47,637 nucleotides of DNA from CAZIWW01 sp964543275 (GTDB taxonomy: Bacteria > Patescibacteriota > Minisyncoccia > Moranbacterales > UBA11712), in assembly GCA_964543275.1 (NCBI GenBank), contig CAZIWW010000002.1, positions 1-47,637 on the forward strand, read 5' to 3'. Under the pieces are notes generated by a model. It did not search any database, had not been told where the DNA came from, and saw only the letters and a program-made list of their open reading frames with translations. How positions within the stretch are numbered: the stretch's first letter is position 1; the number at the start of each line of letters is the position of its first letter. This document shows positions 23,839 to 31,808 of the stretch, piece after piece. Made by a program: the position numbers and the translations under genes.

Positions 23839-25137
23839 TCACATCCCATTATACAGCGGAAACTCCTCACACAACTCCCTTATCACTTTTGCCGATTTTT
23901 TAATATTTCTCTTGCTTTCCAGTATATCCGCAATGGCGTTCCCTAGAATTTCCATTTCCTGCTCCTTCATTCCGCGGATGGTCACGCACGGCGTTCCAAG
24001 GCGAATGCCGCTTGGGTTATAAGGCGGGTTGGGGTCATGCGGAATGGCATTCTTGTTTAGAGAAATTCCAATTTTTTCCAGCCGCTCTTCGGCTTCTTTG
24101 CCGGTTATTTTAAACGGCGTAACATCCATCAAGATTAAATGATTATCCGTTCCGCCGGTCATCAGCCGCAGACCGCGGGCGTTAAAAATTTCGGCTAACT
24201 TTTGACAGTTTTTTACTACCTGCTTAGCCCATTTTTTAAACTCTTTAGTACCGGCTTCCTTGAGAGCCACAGCTATACCAGCAATGGTATGCATATGCGG
24301 GCCGCCCTGCATTCCCGGAAAAATGGAGCGGTCAATTAAAGTCGGCAAATCTTTTTTAGCCGGATTTTTAATGGGCTTCAGAAAGTTAGACGGATTGCCG
24401 TCGCACATAATCATTCCCGCCCTAGGCCCGCGAAGAGTTTTATGGGTAGTAGTTGTGATAATATCAGCGATTCCGGCAGGACTGGGATGAACTCCCGCCG
24501 CGACAAGACCGGCAATGTGAGCGATGTCGGCCATTAAGTAGGCTCCAACCTTTTTGGCGATTTTGGAAAATTTCACAAAATCAATCACGCGCGGATAGGC
24601 AGTAGCGCCGCAGATAATTATTTTAGGTTTGTGTTTTTTAGCCAATGTTTCCACTTCATTGAAGTCTATAAAGCCATTTTTGTCGGTAGTGTAAGAAATA
24701 GATTTAAAATATTTAGCGGTCACATTAACTTTCCAACCGTGAGTCAGGTGCCCGCCGAAACGCAAATCCATGCCCATAATCGCGTCTCCCGGCGCGCAAA
24801 CAGCGTTGAGAGCCGCAAAATTGGCCGGAGAGCCGCTGTAAGGCTGAACGTTAACATGATCCACTCTGAACAATTTCTTAGCTCGTTTAATGGCGATTTG
24901 CTCCACAATATCGGTATATTTCTGACCAGCGTAATAGCGCTTTTTGGGATAGCCCTCGGAATACTTATTATTTAGTATCGATCCTATGGCTTCCAAAACC
25001 GCCCTCGAAGCGTAAGACTCTGAAGGAATCATTTCCAGCCCGTTTTGCTGACGATCTAATTCTCCCGAAACAGCTCTGTAAATCTCCGGGTCCTCCTCCT
25101 TTAAATGTTCGTAAACTTGCTCGCGTTGCTTTTTCAT
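23839..25137 (-). CDS. glyA: Serine hydroxymethyltransferase
   Basis: A 432-residue PLP enzyme that converts serine and tetrahydrofolate to glycine and methylene-tetrahydrofolate, the substrate of FolD. Visible motifs are IPSESYASRAVLEA (36-50), NKYSEGYPKKRYYAG, DIAHIAGLVAAG (Asp204, His207) and TTTTHKTLRGPRAGMI, with PLP-binding Lys233. The C-terminal domain is complete. The length is normal. The stop is TGA. Upstream lies a membrane protein gene, from which it is separated by an 82-bp gap holding a GTAGTGGG hairpin. Confidence 0.97.
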   Translation of the reverse strand: MKKQREQVYEHLKEEDPEIYRAVSGELDRQQNGLEMIPSESYASRAVLEAIGSILNNKYSEGYPKKRYYAGQKYTDIVEQIAIKRAKKLFRVDHVNVQPYSGSPANFAALNAVCAPGDAIMGMDLRFGGHLTHGWKVNVTAKYFKSISYTTDKNGFIDFNEVETLAKKHKPKIIICGATAYPRVIDFVKFSKIAKKVGAYLMADIAHIAGLVAAGVHPSPAGIADIITTTTHKTLRGPRAGMIMCDGNPSNFLKPIKNPAKKDLPTLIDRSIFPGMQGGPHMHTIAGIAVALKEAGTKEFKKWAKQVVKNCQKLAEIFNARGLRLMTGGTDNHLILMDVTPFKITGKEAEERLEKIGISLNKNAIPHDPNPPYNPSGIRLGTPCVTIRGMKEQEMEILGNAIADILESKRNIKKSAKVIRELCEEFPLYNGM

Positions 25138-25176
25138 AGAGATCGCTTTAAAAAATTATTTATTCTCTTGTGCCCT

Positions 25177-25206
25177 GTAGTGGGTAGCGCATATCGCGTC
25201 CCCTAC
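25177..25206. repeat. Hairpin upstream of glyA
   Basis: GTAGTGGGTAGCGC and GCGTCCCCTAC form an imperfect GC-rich stem around ATATC. It is the only GC-rich part of the gap. Confidence 0.5.
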
Positions 25207-25219
25207 GCCATTTGATAAA

Positions 25220-27499
25220 TCACTCCAACCCCAATCTGTATAACTTTACCGTATCCGATTTTTTATCGGAATAAACCTCGCTTCCATCAGCGGCGCGGAC
25301 CCCGAAAGTGATTTCATTTTCGCCCGGCGCAACATCATTTAAGTCAACCAAAATTTTCTGACGCTTGTCAATCTGGGTTAGGTATTTATCATACACCTCT
25401 CGATTATTAAAGAAAACTTTGAGGCCTAAGGGTTTTTTAACTTTGACATTGAAAGTAAATTTAGCGCTCTTCGCATTTTGTGACATATTAACCAGCTTTA
25501 CTCCCGCCCCGTTCTCGGCCCAGCGCTGAAGACCGCTCTTGGACTTGCTCCTGCCTATCCAATGCTCATTAGTAAAATCCATTGCCAAAAACAAACCTTG
25601 AGGCATAAAATTTTTATCCACCTGGCAGGCATACAAAAATTCATCCTCATACTCATCCGAACATTTTATAACGTTTTTGACATAGGCCCTGGCCGCATAA
25701 AACATATTGGGCTTGTCCTCTTTCTTGGGATCTCCTTTAAGACCCTCCTTATCTAAAATCACATAGCGAATGTTATAGTAATTTAGAATTTCATTAGAAA
25801 TAGAATAATAAGCGTCTTTCATCATATCTGTGTCATTCTGCTTCTCCTTGCCTTTAGGGATATCATAAAGCAAAGCCCGAATGATGGGCGTGCCTCTATG
25901 GAAAGAATATTTGCCTTCCTCAACCCGAGCAAAGTTATAATTGTTGATGGTGCGCTTGCGGTGGATGCTTCTCCAAACTAAATCCCGCGAAGCAAAATCG
26001 TAGTCAGTGTTGCCCGGAACCTCCAAGACATTATACTCTCCTTTGTCCTGACCTAGTTTTTCGTAAAAAGATGAATGCGCCAAAACATTAACTTTGAGCG
26101 GGATTGCCAAAAACTCAACAGCTATAATAACTCCAAACAGCACATACACAAATTTTGCAGCCAAAATTCGAAAACCTCTTTTAGGGAGCTGAAACGTCAC
26201 ATCTTCTTTATTCCTGTCTTTGTTAGACTTAGATCCATTGCCGGCCACAAGCCCGCCTATAAACCGAAGCCCAAACGCCGCCAGAACCGAAAAAGCCAGC
26301 ATGGCCCAAACGAAATATCTTCCCACCGTCCTGATATTTTCATAGAAAGGAAGATGCTTGTAGATCCACATATAAGGCATTATCACCGGCGGATCGAGCA
26401 CTCCTTTATAGTGAAGATATGGTCCAAGCGACAACGTATAGAATCCCAGCCCGACCAAAATCCAGAAAATAACTACTTTTTTCTCTTTTATCCTCCTCCA
26501 GCCGATAATAGACCCAATTAACGCCGCGAGAGACAAAAACAGCACTGAATAGCCAGCATAAATAGAGAAATTACTCTTGGTCTTTCTTTCAAATTGTTCC
26601 CGCAGGCCAAAAAATGTGTCTGGCCAGAGAGAATGAAACCGAGGCGGAATTAAAACACTTAAAGAATCATTGGAGTATTTTACTGCCGACTCGAGTCCGG
26701 GGTCAAGAAAATTTTCTTCCGAAGTGGCTACTTTAATGAGCGATTGGAACATTACAGAAAACACAACGGTAAACACAACCACGCTTATCATAAAATAGAG
26801 CCAGAATTTGGGACGAATAAAAACTTTGGGCTGGGTAAAAATCTTGTAAACCGCAAAAAGCAAAACAAAAATCAAGGTAAAAGCCAGAAGCTGATGCTCG
26901 GTAAATCCTATTAAACCAAGAAACAGACCCGCTAAAACAAAATTCTTAAATTTTAGATCTTCGAAAAATTTAAACAAGCACAGAGCAAAAAACGGCAGCC
27001 ATTCCTGATGCATAGTTCCTACATTAGTGCTCATAGCGTTATGCATATGAAAGGGCGAAAAAGCGAAAATTATTCCAGCTAAGAGAGCCGGCCAAACAGC
27101 AAGAAAAGTTTTGTCCTCGCCGAAAGACCTTCGCAAAAAATACCTAGCCAAAAGAAAAGCGCCCAGTCCCGACATTACAAAAGAAAAAAAGAAGAGCAAG
27201 TTGTAAGCCGCCACTCTTCCCGTAATAAGTTGCAAGTAAGCATAGATGGTAATTATTCCAAATTGTGAACTTTTTATTAGATTGAAAGTTCCTTTGAAGA
27301 ACCCTTCATCAGCTAAAAAATTAGCCTGATTGCCCGCCGCTCCGATCACCTGCATCGTATCTGCTCCCCAGCTGGGAACCGCGGATGTGAAATTAATCAC
27401 CACCGGCCAGGTTAAGACCGCTGCCAGGATAGCATAAAACAGAATTACGTAAAAAATTGTGTAATATTTTTTTAGGTTTTTGGGTTTGACATTTAGCAT
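25220..27499 (-). CDS. Large polytopic membrane protein with external C-terminal domain, GT-C/YfhO-like
   Basis: A 759-residue protein with roughly a dozen hydrophobic segments up to about residue 470, then a soluble domain. The first loop has SWGADTMQVIGAAGNQANFL (Asp47), placed like the catalytic loop of GT-C transferases, and the C-terminal domain includes the beta-rich KKPLGLKVFFNNREVYDKYL segment. Overall it resembles YfhO/GT-C-like proteins that modify surface polymers with lipid-phosphate sugars; this is inferred from topology. The stop is TGA. It is preceded by a dispersed inverted repeat at 27534-27617. Confidence 0.75.
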   Translation of the reverse strand: MLNVKPKNLKKYYTIFYVILFYAILAAVLTWPVVINFTSAVPSWGADTMQVIGAAGNQANFLADEGFFKGTFNLIKSSQFGIITIYAYLQLITGRVAAYNLLFFFSFVMSGLGAFLLARYFLRRSFGEDKTFLAVWPALLAGIIFAFSPFHMHNAMSTNVGTMHQEWLPFFALCLFKFFEDLKFKNFVLAGLFLGLIGFTEHQLLAFTLIFVLLFAVYKIFTQPKVFIRPKFWLYFMISVVVFTVVFSVMFQSLIKVATSEENFLDPGLESAVKYSNDSLSVLIPPRFHSLWPDTFFGLREQFERKTKSNFSIYAGYSVLFLSLAALIGSIIGWRRIKEKKVVIFWILVGLGFYTLSLGPYLHYKGVLDPPVIMPYMWIYKHLPFYENIRTVGRYFVWAMLAFSVLAAFGLRFIGGLVAGNGSKSNKDRNKEDVTFQLPKRGFRILAAKFVYVLFGVIIAVEFLAIPLKVNVLAHSSFYEKLGQDKGEYNVLEVPGNTDYDFASRDLVWRSIHRKRTINNYNFARVEEGKYSFHRGTPIIRALLYDIPKGKEKQNDTDMMKDAYYSISNEILNYYNIRYVILDKEGLKGDPKKEDKPNMFYAARAYVKNVIKCSDEYEDEFLYACQVDKNFMPQGLFLAMDFTNEHWIGRSKSKSGLQRWAENGAGVKLVNMSQNAKSAKFTFNVKVKKPLGLKVFFNNREVYDKYLTQIDKRQKILVDLNDVAPGENEITFGVRAADGSEVYSDKKSDTVKLYRLGLE

Positions 27500-27533
27500 A
27501 ACCGATTATGGAAAGCGCTGAATAATATTATTT

Positions 27534-27617
27534 TGTCATGCTGAATTTATTTCAGCATCTCTCATAAATAAGCTGTTTCAAAACCCACGAGATCCTAAAA
27601 CAAGTTCAGGATGACAA
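27534..27617. repeat. Dispersed inverted repeat TGTCATGCTGAA...TTCAGGATGACAA
   Basis: The left end TGTCATGCTGAATTTATTTC and right end AACAAGTTCAGGATGACA are inverse copies with differences; each half also has its own small palindrome (GCTGAA/TTCAGC; CCTAAAA..TTCAGG). It lies in a gap of 193 bp between two minus-strand genes. It looks like a MITE- or REP-like element. Confidence 0.7.
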
Positions 27618-27692
27618 TTTTTTAGTGGTTTCGTTATTCACGCTCTATATTATAACACATCCTAAATTTCATTGGATACCGGAAATTGGATA

Positions 27693-28919
27693 TTAGACAT
27701 TACTAGCCAGCTTGCTTCTCAAATACTCGTAATACCCACTATCGCGACTATTCTTATTCGTATAATCTTTCAAAGATTTTTCATACGCTTTCTCGCCCAT
27801 CCGCTTTCTTAAACCATCATCAGCTACTAGCCTCTCCAGCTTTTCTTTCCATTCGGAAATATCAGTTGCCGTAAACCCATCCACGCCGTCCGAAACAGCT
27901 TCCCGAAAAGTCCGCGTGGCCGAAGCCACTGTAGGCACTTTTAAAATTCCGGCCTCAAAAAATTTGAGCTCGCTCTTGGACTCGCAGAAAGGATTGCCTA
28001 CTTCCAACGGCACGATGCTTATATCCACCATAGAAATATTCTCAAAATGTTTGTCGCGCGGGACATAAGACACTCGCTCAATGCGATCTTGAAACTTATC
28101 AAACTCGCTACTTATATCCAATGGCCCCGCCAAAAAAAGCTTCGTTTGCGGATACTTTTCCAAAATGTAAATTAACGCGTCTTCCGCAACCGCAAAATCC
28201 TTATTGTGACTGATAGTCCCGCTAAAATAGCCAATCACCGCATTACTTTTCCTCCCCGCGTTTGATGGGAGGTGTCCAGAGATACTTTGTGTCGGGAAAC
28301 GAAGAGATGCCTTCTTTATTTTCTCTACCGCCATCAAATCGCGATTAGAAAGTTTGTTGGCTGAAATAAAAACTTTTTTACCGTAAGCTCGCAGCTTTTC
28401 CGCCAAAAAAGATGTAGTAGTCGTGCAAGCCTTCACATAAGGATCTCGAAGTATTTCTCCGCCTACGCCGTTTTCATACAGCTTCCTTTCAAGCGGATTC
28501 ATCTGTTTATGATAGTCCATATACTTGAGATATTTTGGGTCGTAAACTAAATCATCAGTTTCAAAAATAATTTCTTTGTCTTGTTTTTTTATTCTCTCGA
28601 TCAATTTTCGCACTGACGAAGTGAAAAGAACCCGGTGGAAAATAAAAATCTTAAATTTGTCCGCGTATCTGACAAGAAGCGGATTATCTTGAACAGTTAT
28701 AGAACATTTAAATCCATGCAGACTTAACTCCTCCGCCTGATGGTGAGCCCGGTAGAGCGCGCTGTCCCCCACCCCGCCGGTGATAAACAAAATATCCCCC
28801 GAGCCAACTCTCCCAAACATGGCAAAAAAAGCCGAGCCAACCCGCTTCCCGCCTCTTATTAAGCCGTCTCGTTTAATTGTGTTAACAGCTTTGCCTGCTT
28901 TTATTAAAAGTAATTTCAT
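27693..28919 (-). CDS. Glycosyltransferase, GT4-like
   Basis: A 408-residue GT-B type protein. The N-terminal part has GDILFITGGVGDSALYRAHHQAEEL and IFETDDLVYDP; the donor domain has GYFSGTISHNKDFAVAEDAL near 229-248 and CESKSELKFFEAGILKVPTVAS, equivalent to the EX7E block. It resembles uncharacterised CPR and cyanobacterial glycosyltransferases. Residues just before GYFSGT (SISGHLPSNAGRKSN) are encoded by a hairpin-containing, GC-rich stretch and may be a small insertion. It is followed by a dispersed repeat before the next minus-strand gene. Confidence 0.8.
   Translation of the reverse strand: MKLLLIKAGKAVNTIKRDGLIRGGKRVGSAFFAMFGRVGSGDILFITGGVGDSALYRAHHQAEELSLHGFKCSITVQDNPLLVRYADKFKIFIFHRVLFTSSVRKLIERIKKQDKEIIFETDDLVYDPKYLKYMDYHKQMNPLERKLYENGVGGEILRDPYVKACTTTTSFLAEKLRAYGKKVFISANKLSNRDLMAVEKIKKASLRFPTQSISGHLPSNAGRKSNAVIGYFSGTISHNKDFAVAEDALIYILEKYPQTKLFLAGPLDISSEFDKFQDRIERVSYVPRDKHFENISMVDISIVPLEVGNPFCESKSELKFFEAGILKVPTVASATRTFREAVSDGVDGFTATDISEWKEKLERLVADDGLRKRMGEKAYEKSLKDYTNKNSRDSGYYEYLRSKLASNV
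28243..28310. repeat. Possible palindromic insertion inside the GT4-like gene
   Basis: CCTCCC (28251-28256) and GGGAGG (28267-28272) form a 6-bp stem in a GC-rich stretch just before the conserved donor-domain strand. Insertion status is uncertain. Confidence 0.4.
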
Positions 28920-29017
28920 GCTCTATTCTTTTCTTAAGTATTCACTCGCTTTTAAAACCAGAACACAACTCGGTCCGTGAGTGATTTTACTCCTCCATCG
29001 CCATTTTTACTATTTCT

Positions 29018-29173
29018 CTAAGTCTTAATTTTTATTAACTTCATCAAGCCTATTCCTTTTCTTCCGGATTCGTTTTTCCAAGCTTTAATCCCCTTGCCAT
29101 AAACATCCTTAATAAATCGCTCACACAATGTCTTTCCGTTTACAGTATACTGTAATACTGTAAACGAATATCG
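29018..29173 (-). other. Open 51-codon stretch, possible gene remnant
   Basis: In the 255-bp gap 28920-29174, one minus-strand frame stays open from about 29173 to TAG 29018 and reads protein-like (TLCERFIKDVYGKGIKAW, then ESGRKGIGLMKL). There is no plausible start codon at its 5' end and I do not recognise a family. It may be the tail of a deleted gene. A palindrome at 29137-29166 lies inside it. Confidence 0.3.
29137..29166. repeat. Palindrome CGTTTACAGTAT / ATACTGTAAACG
   Basis: Perfect 12-bp arms with a 6-base centre. It shares the CAGTATACT core with the 22-bp palindromes at 11411 and 33704, and like the first lies just after a GT4 stop. Confidence 0.8.
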
Positions 29174-29174
29174 G

Positions 29175-30320
29175 CTATTTTAACAACGAATTGAAAATTC
29201 TAAACAATCTTTCCGCTTCCTCCTCCTCGCTAAAACCTTTAGAATTGTAATTCACAGAACATTTTTTCCAACTAGCTAAGATGTTTTTTAAATCGCCAAT
29301 CGTTCTTAAATAAAATCCCTTTTCTCCCAACCTCGCCCTATTAAATTTATTTTCAAAACAAATTATCGGCAGATCAGCGGCTATATAGTTCGCTAATTTC
29401 CCGCTTGATTCGGCGCTTCCTTGCTTGGGGTCAATGGCCGCGTCGGCCACGGCAAGAAAATGCGGCAGAGAGAAATAACTCACTTTTCCCATTAAAATTA
29501 TTTTATCCTCCAAGGAATTTTGCTTGATATAGTCTTGATATTTTTCTTCGTCGTCCCCGTATCCGCCCAAAGCCAGCTTCCATTCTAGATTACCTTTTAT
29601 AACCTCGGAAAAAGCTTTTAATAATTCTTTTACGCCTTTACTGCCGCTCAACCCGCCAATGTAGATAAGCAGTTTTTTATTCCGCTTCCAGCTTCTAAGC
29701 TGGCTAATTCTGCTATGATCTTTAGCAGACAACGCCGGCGGATTTTTAAATAAATCCAAGTCAATTCCGTCCCTGACAACACTTATGCTTTCTTTCTTTT
29801 TGTAAGCCACCTTGATTTTCTCCAGCGCGTTTTCACTGCTCAAGATTACCCAATCAGCCCAATTAATTACCATTCTGGAAAACAAGCTAAAAAATCGCCG
29901 GGCAAAAACATTTTTTTTGCTGTAGCTTTTAAACTCCTCTTGCAGATCGCCCTGCAAATCAAAAACGATCGGAATTTTTTTGAAAGCCAGCTTTTTCGCC
30001 AAGTATCCGATCCCCAAACCTTCGTATAAATGAGCGTGGATTATGTCAGGCTTGAATTTTTTAATCTCCCGCCGGCATAAAAAAATAAGTTTGATATCCA
30101 GCCAAACTTTTCCCCAAGAAAAACCGGGAGTTGTTTTTTTATACCAGCTCGCTTTGCCGATCCTTGCAATGTCCAGACCTGGAATATCCCGTCCGATATG
30201 ATAAGCGCAAATTCTCACCTCGGCTCCAAGCTTTTGCAAATACTTCGCTTCGCTGTAAATACGAATATGGCAGCCCCGGTCGGAAAAAAACGGCGTGGCG
30301 GCAATGGTTAAGATCTTCAT
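29175..30320 (-). CDS. Glycosyltransferase family 4
   Basis: A 381-residue GT-B transferase from ATG 30320 (MKILTIAATPFFSDRGCHIR); an upstream TTG is less likely. The N-terminal domain has the Gly-rich acceptor loop and IIHAHLYEGLGIGYLAKKL; the donor domain has LLIYIGGLSGSKGVKELLKAF and DPKQGSAESSGKLANYIAADLPIICF, the second part of the EX7E region. No membrane segment. Upstream lie inverted repeats and the broken ASCH gene. The sugar is not identifiable. Confidence 0.87.
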   Translation of the reverse strand: MKILTIAATPFFSDRGCHIRIYSEAKYLQKLGAEVRICAYHIGRDIPGLDIARIGKASWYKKTTPGFSWGKVWLDIKLIFLCRREIKKFKPDIIHAHLYEGLGIGYLAKKLAFKKIPIVFDLQGDLQEEFKSYSKKNVFARRFFSLFSRMVINWADWVILSSENALEKIKVAYKKKESISVVRDGIDLDLFKNPPALSAKDHSRISQLRSWKRNKKLLIYIGGLSGSKGVKELLKAFSEVIKGNLEWKLALGGYGDDEEKYQDYIKQNSLEDKIILMGKVSYFSLPHFLAVADAAIDPKQGSAESSGKLANYIAADLPIICFENKFNRARLGEKGFYLRTIGDLKNILASWKKCSVNYNSKGFSEEEEAERLFRIFNSLLK

Positions 30321-30321
30321 A

Positions 30322-30425
30322 AACAATGATCAGCGAACAGCGAACAACGACCAATGATCAATAATAAACAAAGGCTTTTATTGTTCACTGCTCGCTAATT
30401 CTTGTTTATTGCTTATTGATTATTC
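30322..30425. repeat. Inverted repeat of GTTCATT/AATGATC words, left of the ASCH pseudogene
   Basis: AATGATCAGCGAACAGCG and CCAATGATCAATAATAAAC on one side face TTATTGTTCACTGCTCGC and TTATTGCTTATTGATTATT on the other. The run reaches the last codons of the ASCH frame. The same word family recurs at 30785-30822. Confidence 0.7.
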
Positions 30426-30770
30426 TTTAAAAGTTAATCCAAATCCAACATACGTTACTGCGGAATCGTCATCCGCGTCGTACCACTTTTTCAAAACTTG
30501 CTTCAATTCCTTGAGACTACTTATGCCAGTTTGTCGAGCCTCTTCTTCTGTTAACTCCTTTACCTTTTTCACATCAACTCTCTTAATCGTAGCTCGACCA
30601 ATTCTTTCATCAGCTTTTCCTTCAAATAAATTAGGTTTGTCTGAAAGATACACAAGCACTTCTTGTCATAATTTAAAGTATTGTTCACCATCCAGAACCG
30701 TCGCTTTTTTCGTTCCGTTAAAAAGAGGTTCTTTATATACTCCAGAAAAATGAAAAGCTAGCATCGCCAT
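30420..30770 (-). pseudogene. ASCH-domain protein interrupted by one in-frame TGA
   Basis: A single frame from ATG 30770 reads MAMLAFHFSGVYKEPLFNG, then KKATVLDGEQYFKL, stop TGA (30668-30666), QEVLVYLSDKPNLFEG, RIGRATIKRVDVKKV, then LKELKQVLKKWYDADDDS to the end. Both halves match one ASCH-like small protein of about 116 residues; ASCH domains bind RNA or nucleotides. TGA stands where related proteins appear to have Gly. Because TGA is a real stop in at least five neighbouring genes, recoding is unlikely, and a recent nonsense mutation or sequence error fits best. It is bracketed by repeat words on both sides. Confidence 0.75.
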
Positions 30771-30784
30771 AAATCTTTTCCAAA

Positions 30785-30822
30785 ATTATTGATCACTGAT
30801 CCTTGATTATTGTTCATTGACG
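30785..30822. repeat. Repeat words right of the ASCH pseudogene
   Basis: TTATTGATCACTGATCC and TTGATTATTGTTCATTGAC, the inverse of words at 30322-30371. The run overlaps the last codons of the GT2 gene. Confidence 0.65.
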
Positions 30823-31754
30823 CTCTTTATCCTATAATTCATCTTCCCTTGCGACTTATAGTAGTTTTTTACAGCAATATCCGCCAGAAGTCCAAAGACA
30901 AAAAGCTGGATGCCCATCAAAACCAAAAACACGGCAATTAGTGGCCAGATTTTATTAGCCAAAGGAAAAGAATAGAAAACCCTGGCGATCCCCAAGCCCA
31001 GCCCCAGCGCAAAGCCAAGAAAAAACACCACCAACCCTCCCGCGCCAAAAAGATGCAAAGGGCGATTGGCGTATTTTTTCCAGAACCAAACGCTTATCAT
31101 ATCCACAAAACCTTTGATGGCCCTTTTCCAGTTATACTTTGACAAGCCATACCGGCGCGGATAATGGCTGACCTCGACTTCACCGATCCGAAATCCCTGA
31201 ACTTTGAGTAAAGCCGGAATGAAACGATGCATCTCTCCAAAAAGATCAAGATCTTCAAAACATTCCCGCTTATACGCTTTAAGACTGCAACCGGAGTCGT
31301 GAACATCATCGTCAATTAGAATCTTGCGCAACACATTAGCGCCTCGAGAGAAAACTTTTTTTGAAAAACTGTCCTGACGCCTGACCCTCCACCCGGAAAC
31401 AACATCGTAGCCCTCCTGCATTTTGTCCAAAAGCAACTTTATATCCGCCGGATCGTTCTGTAAATCACCATCCATAGTAATAATGATTTCTCCCCGGGAA
31501 TTTTTAATTCCGGCGTCAAAAGCCGCCGTCTGGCCAAAATTCTTTCTAAAAGTTATCAGCTTCAATGGAGATAATTTCCTGCATATTTCATTGGTTTTAT
31601 CCATGCTTCCATCATCCACAAAAACAATTTCAATGCTCTTGCTCAAATTTCGGCAGGCTCCGACTATTCTTCGGTGCAGCTCTTCTATATTTCCCTCTTC
31701 ATTCAGAAGCGGCACCACGATCGATAAATACGGTTTTTCACTGGAATTTTCCAT
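30807..31754 (-). CDS. Polyprenyl-phosphate glycosyltransferase, GT2 with two C-terminal membrane segments
   Basis: A 315-residue enzyme like GtrB/ArnC. SIVVPLLNEEGNIEEL, FVDDGSMDKT (Asp47-Asp48) and TMDGDLQNDP (Asp95, Asp97) form the donor site; DSGCSLKAYKRECFEDL and RYGLSKYNWKRAI are typical of this subfamily. Two membrane segments lie at about 233-262 and 275-303. It would load a sugar onto undecaprenyl phosphate for use by GT-C enzymes, such as the divergently encoded neighbour at 31809. A predicted promoter puts the transcript start at the ATG itself. Confidence 0.93.
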   Translation of the reverse strand: MENSSEKPYLSIVVPLLNEEGNIEELHRRIVGACRNLSKSIEIVFVDDGSMDKTNEICRKLSPLKLITFRKNFGQTAAFDAGIKNSRGEIIITMDGDLQNDPADIKLLLDKMQEGYDVVSGWRVRRQDSFSKKVFSRGANVLRKILIDDDVHDSGCSLKAYKRECFEDLDLFGEMHRFIPALLKVQGFRIGEVEVSHYPRRYGLSKYNWKRAIKGFVDMISVWFWKKYANRPLHLFGAGGLVVFFLGFALGLGLGIARVFYSFPLANKIWPLIAVFLVLMGIQLFVFGLLADIAVKNYYKSQGKMNYRIKSVNEQ

Positions 31755-31760
31755 AGCTTT

Positions 31761-31789
31761 ATGGTAGCCTAAATTTAAGCTTATGGCAA
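31761..31789 (-). promoter_or_regulatory. Predicted promoter giving a leaderless GT2 mRNA
   Basis: TTGCCA (31789-31784) and TACCAT (31766-31761) are 17 bp apart. The expected start is about 31754, the first base of the GT2 ATG. Confidence 0.45.
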
Positions 31790-31808
31790 TAAACTTTGGA
31801 CGAGATTT

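Noticed and set aside
30666..30668. Genetic code change (UGA as Gly or Trp)
   Set aside because: TGA ends the genes stopping at 4750, 5573, 16956, 23839 and 25220 at sensible positions, so one internal TGA is better explained as a mutation or error.
30409..30753. Plus-strand open frame over the ASCH locus
   Set aside because: Its translation has no family features, whereas the minus strand gives a recognisable ASCH protein on both sides of the stop.
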